Source: Gracilaria domingensis
Lineage: Eukaryota > Rhodophyta > Florideophyceae > Gracilariales > Gracilariaceae
Length of the DNA: 64,000 nt
NCBI GenBank assembly: GCA_022539475.1
Contig: VCMS01000035.1
Span: 274,436 to 338,435 of the forward strand
Direction of reading: 5' to 3'
Part shown: piece after piece, positions 34,480 to 42,903 of the stretch
Layout of the letters: each line of letters begins with the position of its first letter
Numbering within the stretch: the stretch's first letter is position 1
The notes under the pieces: model-generated
What the model was told of the DNA's origin: nothing
Databases searched by the model: none
Seen by the model: the letters and a program-made list of their open reading frames with translations, nothing else
Made by a program: the position numbers and the translations under genes

Positions 34480-35352
34480 ATGTATAACTCAGAAGTTAGA
34501 GCCCAAGAAGTAACTCCTCAGCAGCTGGCTAACGAAATATTCGAAAATGGCTACGCCGTGATTAGTGATATTGACGGTACTCTGAAAAGAGCTGGGGAGA
34601 ACATTCCGGCCGAAACAGTCAAATGCATGAAGTACATCAACGCACGCGTTGGTTTCGGAATTGCTACTGGGCGAGATATAGAGGATGCCGAGAGTTTCAT
34701 GGAGCACCTGGGTGGCTACACTTTTGGCATCTCTGGAAACCAAAGCGCACGGGTTAGATTATCCAATGGTACCGAAATTGATCAGGACCTTGACAGGGAA
34801 GGCTACGAAAGATGTGCAGCCGAACTTGAGAGACTTGCACTCTCCTTAAATGAATCGCACGGACTTCACGAAGAGCGTCAACAAGCAGTTGTGAGCACTA
34901 GAAAAGACAGTGGACTCCCTAACTTCACGTACAATGGACTGTCGAAGTGGAAAACAGAAGTTAACTCCGGTATTTCAAAAGTGTTGACATACTTTCCGAA
35001 CCTGGTTGCGTACCCTCAGGATGAAAACTGTGACATAGGGGACATTCGTTTCACGAAAAACACTGGGGCGCTAGCCTTGGTTGAAAACGACCCCCAGTTC
35101 GACACACATTTAATCGTTGCTTTCGGGAATGCTTCCAATGATGGCCCTCTATATGAAATGGCAACCCTGGCAGTTCATGTGAAGGGAGACGACCATCCAG
35201 CAGGGGTAAGATATCTTGTTGATGGGGTGGAGGACGTGCATGAGACCATCAGAAGGGTGGCAGAACTGTACGGGTACAGAAAATGCAAGTGTCAATGGTT
35301 TAGAAATGCTCTTGGAATTTGTTTCAAGTGCTACGATGCCTGTAATACTTAG
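34480..35352 (+). CDS. HAD-superfamily phosphatase-like protein (OtsB/Cof type)
   Basis: A 290-residue protein if started at ATG 34480; the frame is open to 34402. HAD motif I is intact as SDIDGTL (Asp30 nucleophile, Asp32 acid/base). Motif II is Thr63 in GIATGRD. A cap domain follows with SGLPNFTY and, later, a lysine in RFTKNTGAL as the likely motif III. Motif IV reads FGNASNDGPLYEM, where the first Asp of the usual GDxxND is Asn. The end (AGVRYLVDGVEDVHETI) resembles trehalose-6-phosphate phosphatases, so the substrate is probably a sugar phosphate; this is inference. A Cys-rich tail (KCKCQW, ICFKCYDAC) is unusual. The gene converges on its paralogue at 35412, with only 59 bp between stops. 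Confidence 0.75.
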   Translation: MYNSEVRAQEVTPQQLANEIFENGYAVISDIDGTLKRAGENIPAETVKCMKYINARVGFGIATGRDIEDAESFMEHLGGYTFGISGNQSARVRLSNGTEIDQDLDREGYERCAAELERLALSLNESHGLHEERQQAVVSTRKDSGLPNFTYNGLSKWKTEVNSGISKVLTYFPNLVAYPQDENCDIGDIRFTKNTGALALVENDPQFDTHLIVAFGNASNDGPLYEMATLAVHVKGDDHPAGVRYLVDGVEDVHETIRRVAELYGYRKCKCQWFRNALGICFKCYDACNT

Positions 35353-35411
35353 CTAGGATATGAGATCTTAGTAATAAAAGTGTCGTATATATCTCAATAC
35401 CCTTTTATGAT

Positions 35412-36320
35412 TCATGATTCATGGTGGTTTTTATCGTGCTGCTTTTCCTCGTAGCCGTACAACAGAGCCACCAGCATAATTGTCGAATGTACATCCTCCA
35501 CGCTTTCGAACAGGTTGTGTACTCCACCCGGGATACAATCTTCTTTGACGTGAACGCCGTACACGCCTACCTCATGCAACGGCCCGTCGCTCAAAGCACT
35601 TCCGAACGTCACGACGTCATCCGTATCAATAAATCTCGGTTCATTATCCACAAGATTTGCTCCTCCGCTTCCTTTTGTGTATCGCTTGTCCACAATTTCG
35701 CAACTTTTATCGCCGGGATAGATAACAAACGCATCCATCTTCTGCAACAGGTCCCCAATAGCAGAATCCACTTCTTCTCTCCACTGCCACAGTTTCTTGT
35801 ACACGAAATTGGGAAGGCCACTATCACTTCTGGTCTCCACGAACCCCTTGTCATCATCATTCACAATACCATGCCTCCTATTCAAATCCCTTGCCAGGAA
35901 CAGTAGTCCGTCAACAGTGTGGTCAAGGGTGTGATCATTGAATGCACCCTTAATTTCCCTCTCGTCAGAGAAACGCAGGAAAGCTCCATGATTCGCCGAG
36001 ACACCAAACTTATAGTCTCCGAGTCCTTCCATTTTCCCCTCCACGTCGCCCACATCACCCCCTGTGACAAGTCCGAAACCAACACGTTCGTCAATGAACT
36101 TCATACACTTCACAACTTCTTCTGGAATTGACTCTCCTTCTCTTCTCAACGTTCCATCAACGGAACTTAATATACCGTAACCATTGGCATATATGAACTT
36201 AGACAAGGTATTGGGTGAAATTTCGGCCAAGTCTCTCTGTTCCTCTGCCATTTTTCCTGATACAGTTACCATACTGCCACAAGTACCGCATAGACAGCTG
36301 TATAGACTTCTCAGTTTCAT
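35412..36320 (-). CDS. HAD phosphatase paralogue lacking the nucleophile (pseudoenzyme)
   Basis: An intact 302-residue frame, clearly paralogous to the gene at 34480-35352: both share GESIPEEVVKCMKFI/GENIPAETVKCMKYI-type helices, SGLPNF, and YLVDGVEDVH versus LFESVEDVH. The key difference is motif I: ILSSVDGTL has serine (Ser53) where the paralogue has the catalytic Asp, while the second Asp is kept. Motif II Thr is kept but the following Arg is Gly (VTGGD). Motif IV is FGSALSDGPLHEV. Losing the nucleophile should abolish phosphatase chemistry, yet the frame is undamaged over 300 codons, which suggests selection for a non-catalytic role or recent loss. A Cys-rich N-terminus (SCLCGTC) precedes an alternative start at Met24. 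Confidence 0.75.
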   Translation of the reverse strand: MKLRSLYSCLCGTCGSMVTVSGKMAEEQRDLAEISPNTLSKFIYANGYGILSSVDGTLRREGESIPEEVVKCMKFIDERVGFGLVTGGDVGDVEGKMEGLGDYKFGVSANHGAFLRFSDEREIKGAFNDHTLDHTVDGLLFLARDLNRRHGIVNDDDKGFVETRSDSGLPNFVYKKLWQWREEVDSAIGDLLQKMDAFVIYPGDKSCEIVDKRYTKGSGGANLVDNEPRFIDTDDVVTFGSALSDGPLHEVGVYGVHVKEDCIPGGVHNLFESVEDVHSTIMLVALLYGYEEKQHDKNHHES

Positions 36321-36360
36321 ACTTCTCTTAAAAGCAACCTTAAGTGCAGTTTCAGAAATG

Positions 36361-37860
36361 TTAGGACGCTACATGTTCAATTGCGAATTGCACAGTCCCA
36401 ATCAGTTGGCTCTCCTTCAACACTTCTGTCACTTCTGCAGGATCCACGTCTGCCGGCGTCACCCCCTCAACATCTTCAATTAGAATGGCGACCACACTAA
36501 CTATAGAGTGTATCTTGTCTGCAAACATCATCCTTCGCATGGTACTCGTTGACTCATTGAGGTACGAAGCAACACATAACAATTCCTTCATCCCAATGGG
36601 CCTCCGATCTCTTCGTATCAGCAGATTGCAACGCCAAAACCTGGCTAATCGCTTCCACTTCTGTGCACCAGTCGCTGCCAAATATTGTATAGCTTTCAGA
36701 CGATGCAAACCATCTACAATGAAGCACTTCTTCCTTAGGCGTCCCTTGTCAGCATCCCTCTCTCCCGTAGTAGCATCTTGTAAGGCCACCACTGGAGAAC
36801 CCATCGACTGCAATATCCCCCGCTCCTCCATACTCTTCACAAGGGCTTCAACGTGGCGTCTACTTACTCCACGGAGTAAATTGGGCGGAGTGTCCACCAG
36901 AGTGATGTTAACAGTAACAACAACCATCCGGTAGTGATTGAGGTTCACCTTTGGTACCTTCTGACGAATTCGTCTGTACGTCTTGCTCCGAGTAGGTGTC
37001 CCTTGTGTTCCAGACCGCTCGCCAGAAACACTTGAACGTGCCATTCTTGCGGACAGAAACAAAACGTCATCGTCCTGCTGCTCCGCAGTTTCTGGTGCAG
37101 TTTGGGGTACAGATAGACCAGCTCCTTGTGCGGATTGCGCATCCGCGTCTGGAAGGGGACCTTTCATGATCTCATCTTCCTCCTCTTGCACAGCCGTCCC
37201 CTGCTGAACCGTCTGTTTCGACGCAGAAGATCCCCTTGTGTCGACGGTCTGATTCATTGCAGCAGATGCCCTTTTCGACGCAGTGGGCTCCGTAGCGGAG
37301 ATAGACTTTGTTTGACCTGTCCGCTTCGTAGCTGGGGATGATATTGTCTCCTTAGTCCGCTTCGCAACAGACGATGGACCGGCCCGCGGAGGTGCTACTG
37401 ATGCGCTACCTCTCGGTGTTGATGAGCTTCGAATTGGCTCCGTGCGGCTTGTCGGCGTCATCGCTTTACTCATAGCGCTCACCGTTCGTCGTTTGGAGGC
37501 CGGAATGCTGGCTGCCACCGGTTCCATCATTTTCTCATCCCAAGGAGCGGCCGTCCGGAGATCCTGGATATATTGTGGAAGATCCAGGCCCTCCGCCCGG
37601 TAAGGGTAGAACGTCTGACTGCTTCGACTGATGAGAATATTATGAACCACCACAAGACCTGGGTCCAATTGCTTCCCGTGCAACTCGCGGCGTAGAACAC
37701 TTCCAATTCCATGCAACAACGCTTCCCCGACTATCACCTTTCCTTCATTCTCAATATCCATCTGCAGCGAAACTCGCATTCCACCTTGCAATAATCGAGT
37801 GCTCCGCTGAGTGCGAGGAGTCACGCTTTGCGTACGCTTTCGAACACGAGTTGGCTTCAT
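36361..37860 (-). CDS. ParB/sulfiredoxin-like domain protein, 499 residues
   Basis: An intact frame from ATG 37860 to TAA 36361. Residues 1-110 form an unassigned basic domain. Residues 115-290 are a low-complexity S/T/P/A-rich linker with KR clusters (SKRRT, AKRTKE) and an acidic patch (EEEDEI). Residues 317-420 match the ParB/Srx fold: ITLVDTPPNLLRG, HVEALVKSMEERGILQ, and the signature VDGLHRLKAI, where ParB proteins have G-E/H-x-R-x-x-A. The C-terminal helices may be a helper domain. In bacteria the fold binds CTP or acts as a nuclease; in eukaryotes it is rare outside sulfiredoxin and element-borne proteins. Its stop is 40 bp upstream of the start of the HAD paralogue on the same strand. 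Role unknown; nuclear by composition. Confidence 0.65.
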   Translation of the reverse strand: MKPTRVRKRTQSVTPRTQRSTRLLQGGMRVSLQMDIENEGKVIVGEALLHGIGSVLRRELHGKQLDPGLVVVHNILISRSSQTFYPYRAEGLDLPQYIQDLRTAAPWDEKMMEPVAASIPASKRRTVSAMSKAMTPTSRTEPIRSSSTPRGSASVAPPRAGPSSVAKRTKETISSPATKRTGQTKSISATEPTASKRASAAMNQTVDTRGSSASKQTVQQGTAVQEEEDEIMKGPLPDADAQSAQGAGLSVPQTAPETAEQQDDDVLFLSARMARSSVSGERSGTQGTPTRSKTYRRIRQKVPKVNLNHYRMVVVTVNITLVDTPPNLLRGVSRRHVEALVKSMEERGILQSMGSPVVALQDATTGERDADKGRLRKKCFIVDGLHRLKAIQYLAATGAQKWKRLARFWRCNLLIRRDRRPIGMKELLCVASYLNESTSTMRRMMFADKIHSIVSVVAILIEDVEGVTPADVDPAEVTEVLKESQLIGTVQFAIEHVAS

Positions 37861-38285
37861 GTTGAACAGCTATTGCAGTGAAAGGTGTATATCAACAATA
37901 CGCTCGCTCTGGACGATACAAGAACGGATGCGAGCCTTTTAAATGGCGACTTACGCTGGGCACGCCCGCTTTCGGCAGCTCCTCCCAGCGCACTGCCAGT
38001 CTCGTCCGTGTCCTGTCCGTGGCCGCTCGCACGCTGATTGTACGCTTTAGAGTCGTGGAGTTCACGCAATGATGACTCACGTGAGCAATGGTCGCGCTGT
38101 CTAATCGTGATCTTCAAATGCTTTGCATAGTAGTCAAGAGTACACTCATTCACTTCCATGTAGAGCCTACTCCCGCAAATACACGTGGACAGCGGCGCCA
38201 ACGTACCGGCGGCCGGGTGTACCGAAATCACTGCGGGGCGGCGTGTTTTGGGAGATCCCGGGAAGGCGCCGGAATGTGGCCAGAA
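37861..38285. other. Intergenic between ParB-like gene and palindrome array
   Basis: No gene was seen. The 12-mer CGAAATCACTGC at 38223-38234 is repeated in inverted orientation at 39190-39201, on the far side of the palindrome array. Confidence 0.6.
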
Positions 38286-39184
38286 CGTGCCCGCGGGCGG
38301 GAGGGGTCGGTCGTGTTAGGGTACCTACCCTAACACGACCGGACCCCCCCGCCCGCGGGCATAAAATCGCACATTTTTCAAAAAATCGTCCAAAACGTGC
38401 CCGCGGGCGGGGGGGTCCGGTCGTGTTAGGGTAGCTACCCTAACACGACCGACCCCCCCCCGCCCGCGGGCATAAAATCGCACATTTTAAAATCGCAAAT
38501 TTTTCAAAAAATCGTCCAAAACGTGCCCGCGGGCGGGGGGGTCCGGTCGTGTTAGGGTACCTACCCTAACACGACCGACCCCCCCCGCCCGCGGGCATAA
38601 AATCACACATTTTTCAAAAAATCGTCCAAAACGTGCCCGCGGGCGGGGTGGTCCGGTCGTGTTAGGGTAGGTACCCTAACACGACCGACCCCCCCCCCGC
38701 CCACGGGCATAAAATCGCACATTTTAAAATCGCAAATTTTTCAAAAAAACGTCCAGAACGTGCCCGCGGGCGGAGGGGGTCGGTCGTGTTAGGGTAGCTA
38801 CCCTAACACGACCGACCCCCCCCGCCCGCGGGCATAAAATCGCACCTTTTTCAAAAAATCGTCCAAAACGTGCCCGCGGGCGGGGTGGTCCGGTCCTGTT
38901 AGGGTAGGTACCCTAACACGACCGACCCCCCCCCCGCCCGCGGGCATAAAATCGCACATTTTAAAATCGCAAATTTTTCAAAAAAACGTCCAGAACGTGC
39001 CCGCGGGCGGAGGGGGTCGGTCGTGTTAGGGTAGCTACCCTAACACGACCGACCCCCCCCGCCCGCGGGCATAAAATCGCACCTTTTTCAAAAAATCGTC
39101 CAAAACGTGCCCGCGGGCGGGGGGGGTCCGGTCGTGTTAGGGTAGCTACCCTAACACGACCGACCCCCCCCCCCCCCCCCCCCC
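38286..39184. repeat. Tandem array of eight long palindromes (110/127-bp alternating units)
   Basis: Units start with CGTGCCCGCGGGCGGG at 38286, 38396, 38522, 38632, 38759, 38869, 38996 and 39106. The spacings alternate 110, 126, 110, 127, 110, 127, 110. Each unit is a near-perfect palindrome of about 75 bp centred on GTAGCTAC, GTACCTAC or GTAGGTAC, which places TTAGGG and CCCTAA head to head. A ~35-bp AT-rich linker follows; the longer units have an extra TTTTAAAATCGCAAA-like insertion. The 38632-38868 pair and the 38869-39105 pair are almost identical, so recent unequal exchange or slippage is likely. The last unit ends in a C-run of about 22. Confidence 0.95.
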
Positions 39185-42100
39185 TTTCGGCAGTGATTTC
39201 GCTGCACACGCCGTGCACATATATCAAACTAGAGAAAACTAGCGCTTCACACCCACTTGATCCGCGACTTTTGGCACAATACGCGACCTTTGCAATAGCT
39301 CCGAATCGCGACGTGGCCGACATCAGAGCGACTACCTGGGCAACCCAAGTCTCTGAATCTTCTCCGCTTACCAATACAGTAGAAAACCTTGGCTTTCTAC
39401 TGGGACCAAATGCTGGAGAAGCGAAGACATGTTGGATGATGGGGTATTTGGGTCGTCCCAGCTTAAGTGCCTTAGAAGACGAATCGAAGTGTTCAAGAGT
39501 CGGAACGAAACCGCCTTTCACGAGGGCCGAATTCACCAGAGTTATCCTTGTCTTTTCTGGGAAGTATGTAATAGAGTGCTCATCCAGTGTTTCTTTCACG
39601 AGACTGAGGAAAGGAGGAAGGGCCTGTTCACCAATTTGATCAAGAATCGACCTTGTGTCCGTACTTGAGAACATTTCTCTAACAGCAGTCCATGTTTTTG
39701 AACTGGACATACTTGAAACACAATGTTGAAGAGCTCGTAAAGTGAAAGAACGCCCTCTCATTGCAAACCGAGGAAGCTGTGTGGAAGTTCCTGGTAAACC
39801 TGGATTACGCTGGTAAGGAGTATTGCCATTCCATTGCTTTCTAACATGTCCGTGCTCAATGGAGCGAATAGTCTCCTCCACAGCCGTTGCTGTTCTTCTG
39901 GACGTCTTTTTGTAGTGTCTTTTAAATAGCAGGTGTGCATGTTCGTATATGCCTGCGTCATAGTACTTGATACTTCCCAGACGGCGAATATCGTCCACGA
40001 GATGATCGAGAAGATGAAACTTCAGAGTTCCCAGTCTGGAGGGATGAAAATCCGCCAGAGTCTTTGTTGCGGAACGCTTGAAGGCTTCAATCTCCGAACT
40101 AAGACACAGGAGAGAGCTTTCAGTCCAATACGGGTCACGATTGTATCTGAATAAGGTCGAGAGCAAGTCCGAGTACTGAGAGAAAACGGTTGTGATTGGG
40201 GCAACGTCCTGTTCTCCACAGCATATGTCAAAGAATGCTCCTATGAAGGGAAAGACCATGTCAAGTGCTTTGTAGTTTTTGGCCTCCAGCATTCCACGGA
40301 GACCGTCTTTCGTGAAGATACCATTCAAAGATTTGCCTTTCTCCTGCGTGGAGAAATCGATATGTAAACCTTTGGCAGGAGAATCGCGTTCTATGGCAGC
40401 TAGAATTGCGTTTGCATGGTTGAGGAGTTGGGTGCGTATCGTTCGAAATGAACGCGATGCAGATGTTCCTATTGTGGTGCACAGGGTGTCTGACTGCAGT
40501 CTCTCGATTGTGGCCGTTTTTATCAACTTTGAGATGCCGAGATGCAAGTTGTGTAATGGTTCGAATGAGAACAGACTGTATGGAGACAATCCCGGGATCA
40601 TTCCAAGGCTTACGGAAGTTTCGAGGAACGAAGGAATGAGAGATATGGAATTTGAACGCATCAGAGTATCCGCTTGAGATCTCCTCTCCCTCGCACGACG
40701 TGGACGTCTTTCCGCCTCGTCTTTTTGTGCATGTTGCAAGATAGCTGTGTATGTCTTTCGGATGCTTTTCGTGTGTTTCTGAGAACGTCCGTTGAATGAG
40801 GTGGGAATAGGACTGCATAAAGATGAGCGAGGGGCTTTGCATCTATGACACGGGCTTTCCGTTTTGGTCCCATGAAGAATGGACAGAATGTCCTTAGCCT
40901 CAGGAATGTCCGCACAATAACTTGCAAGCAGAGGATGGCACACTCGACTTAGTTTGTCTTCGCCGATGAACTGAAAACCTTTCTGCGTGAGATTTAGAAT
41001 GGGCTCCAGGACTTGACGAAGAGATTCTTGAAGGATTTGCATCCTGGACTCGCGTAGAGACTTGCTAGAAACGAATGGCGTTGCGTCTGCTTCAGATGCG
41101 GAAACCTCGATCAGTGTGGTAGGGAAGTATGCCACTACTGTGAGGTCGTCACGGATACACTTACGGCGAAGCTCGTCGGAGAAGTTGAGAAATATGAGGT
41201 GAAGAGGATAGGCGGTAACCGATGTTTGCTTTAGAGTTGTTGAAGACTTATCGGTGTATACCTGCAGAAGACCTACGAAAGATTCACTGTAACTTATTTC
41301 TTGGGAGTACCACACTATTCTACTATCCAAAGAGCCCATGACCATTTCCTTAAGTTTTGAGGTGGCGTCTCTTGCGAGAGAGCCGGACATGGAGTGAGAT
41401 ATTTTCGTGGAGTGGGTCTGATGTACAGGGTGGAAGAATGTGTTTTCGTTGTTAGCCAACTGGAGCTGTTTCACAAGTGTCTGAACGATGTCTCTCATGT
41501 AGAGGGTGGCGCTGAACTTACATCCTTCTGGCGAGACAGTTCTGCGATTGAAACCGTCCTTTGAAGCGTATGGTTCGAAAATGGCCTTCTTCAGTTCTGT
41601 ACAGCGCTTGGAACTTGTTATGGTCTCGTTGAATCGCTTTTGCGAGAATCGCGGGTCCCGAAGTAGCCCAATTAGCTCGTCAGCCTCACGATGACCAAGG
41701 TTGGAAGCTACTGAAGCCAGACAAACCGTGAGATAATCCATATGCAAATCACCGAGGGCCTCCTCAGAAGGCACTGGGCGGGAACTGCTTCCGTGTTCTC
41801 GCTCTAATGACGCGGGAGCCGGGGAAGGAGAAACACAATGCGAAGTGTCCGGAATGGGAGGGGCGCACGGAGTGGGGTCGACGATGTCCTCGGACACTGG
41901 AGGCTCGGGAAGGCGACAAGGGGCAGTGACCGTTTCGGAAGATGCGGGCGCGGGTGCGGAAAGCTTGAGACGCTTGCTTCTCCGAATGGGCCGGCTATTG
42001 TCGTCTTCCAGCGCTGCTTTCAGACGAAACGGGCAATGGTTGACATGCTGTTGAAGGGATAAGACTCCTCGGCGAGTAACGAAGGGGCACCCACGCTTCT

Positions 42101-42206
42101 TATGTGTACAGTAGTAGACCATGGGAAGAAGAACTGAACGAGAAACGACGACAAAGACTGCAAGGGAAGGGCGTCCGAAGGGAGAAGGAGGTCGAGCGAC
42201 AGTCAA
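38961..42206 (-). CDS. Plavaka-like (CMC superfamily) DDE transposase, intact ORF
   Basis: The longest frame in the window: 1081 codons with no stop. Met29 (42122) is the more likely start, because a Cys/His finger (YCTHKKRGC...HVNHC) begins there. A proline-rich acidic linker follows. The catalytic core shows Asp319 (LLQVYTDKSSTT), Asp434 in CADIPEAKD, the paired cysteines PCHRC (453, 456), FEPLHNLHLGISK (about 547-560), and KFHLLDHL...GIYEHAHLLFKRHYK with the probable Glu at 755. This order is characteristic of Plavaka elements. The last ~75 codons run into the palindrome array (GVGRVRVATLTRPDP repeated), so the natural C-terminus is probably near SEITAE and the rest is read-through of repeat DNA. 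It may be a recently active copy. Terminal inverted repeats were not identified. Confidence 0.8.
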   Translation of the reverse strand: MTVARPPSPFGRPSLAVFVVVSRSVLLPMVYYCTHKKRGCPFVTRRGVLSLQQHVNHCPFRLKAALEDDNSRPIRRSKRLKLSAPAPASSETVTAPCRLPEPPVSEDIVDPTPCAPPIPDTSHCVSPSPAPASLEREHGSSSRPVPSEEALGDLHMDYLTVCLASVASNLGHREADELIGLLRDPRFSQKRFNETITSSKRCTELKKAIFEPYASKDGFNRRTVSPEGCKFSATLYMRDIVQTLVKQLQLANNENTFFHPVHQTHSTKISHSMSGSLARDATSKLKEMVMGSLDSRIVWYSQEISYSESFVGLLQVYTDKSSTTLKQTSVTAYPLHLIFLNFSDELRRKCIRDDLTVVAYFPTTLIEVSASEADATPFVSSKSLRESRMQILQESLRQVLEPILNLTQKGFQFIGEDKLSRVCHPLLASYCADIPEAKDILSILHGTKTESPCHRCKAPRSSLCSPIPTSFNGRSQKHTKSIRKTYTAILQHAQKDEAERRPRRARERRSQADTLMRSNSISLIPSFLETSVSLGMIPGLSPYSLFSFEPLHNLHLGISKLIKTATIERLQSDTLCTTIGTSASRSFRTIRTQLLNHANAILAAIERDSPAKGLHIDFSTQEKGKSLNGIFTKDGLRGMLEAKNYKALDMVFPFIGAFFDICCGEQDVAPITTVFSQYSDLLSTLFRYNRDPYWTESSLLCLSSEIEAFKRSATKTLADFHPSRLGTLKFHLLDHLVDDIRRLGSIKYYDAGIYEHAHLLFKRHYKKTSRRTATAVEETIRSIEHGHVRKQWNGNTPYQRNPGLPGTSTQLPRFAMRGRSFTLRALQHCVSSMSSSKTWTAVREMFSSTDTRSILDQIGEQALPPFLSLVKETLDEHSITYFPEKTRITLVNSALVKGGFVPTLEHFDSSSKALKLGRPKYPIIQHVFASPAFGPSRKPRFSTVLVSGEDSETWVAQVVALMSATSRFGAIAKVAYCAKSRGSSGCEALVFSSLIYVHGVCSEITAERGGGGGGVGRVRVATLTRPDPPRPRARFGRFFEKGAILCPRAGGVGRVRVATLTRPTPSARGHVLDVFLKNLRF

Positions 42207-42491
42207 TATCGACGTGTTGCTCAGAACGGAGAATATATTTTGAGTTTAAATCACGTGCTTTCGTTCAAAAAGGAACGTAGGTACACGTCGACCTCAACAC
42301 AAGGGTGTACTTCTCGTATTATCTACCACTGGTTATAAACCTGTGGTTTCCCAACGTTGTACGCTGTACACTTGTCCAATCTCGCACAGAAAAATAAATC
42401 TCTTCCCTTCGCCGCCGCCGCCGCGCCTCCGACGTCCGAACTTCCGTTACCGTCGTGAGCCATGCCATCGATATCATCGCGTTATACTCCG

Positions 42492-42566
42492 CTCCGTCGT
42501 GCTTTTTCCCGCCCTCCACTTTATGGAGGCTCCATAAAGTAGAGGGCGGAAGAAAGTAGGACGGAG
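42492..42566. repeat. Hairpin, about 37-bp arms
   Basis: CTCCGTCGTGCTTTTTCCCG...CACTTTATGGAG is mirrored across one base by CTCCATAAAGT...GGACGGAG, with roughly five mismatches between arms. Confidence 0.9.
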
Positions 42567-42818
42567 TCATCCGTATCTCAGGGATGTTTTCCGTGCAGTC
42601 TTTTTGTACGTTCTCCCATATCCTTCCACGTATCTTTGCTCTAAACTAACCAATCCTCACCGCGTTTCTTCGCGCTCTGCGACATGGAAACGGCAGGAAA
42701 TAAGCTAATCACCCTCAACTTCTTCTATTTGTTCAAGATATAGAACGAGTTGAAGGGTGAAAACGGGAACCCGGTAACCCAAACCGACGACTGTAAGTAC
42801 GCGACCAATAGTTCATTT

Positions 42819-42903
42819 CGTTGCGCCATAGGCTCTAGCTTCGCGTCTTGCGCTGCTTTTCAAAAGTAGCGCAAGACTCGAGAAGCTAAAGCCTATGGCG
42901 CAA
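42819..42903. repeat. Hairpin, about 42-bp arms
   Basis: GTTGCGCCATAGGCTCTAGC... is mirrored by ...GCTAAAGCCTATGGCGCAAC, with the centre at TTTTCAAAAG. There are a few mismatches and one small gap. Confidence 0.9.

Noticed and set aside
38310-39170. Interstitial telomere array
   Set aside because: TTAGGG occurs once per palindrome arm and never in tandem; the motif is part of a longer palindrome, so a telomeric origin is not supported.
38961-39184. C-terminal ~75 codons of the Plavaka frame as a genuine domain
   Set aside because: The residues are a translation of the palindromic repeats (repeated GVGRVRVATLTRP), so they are read-through of non-coding repeat DNA.
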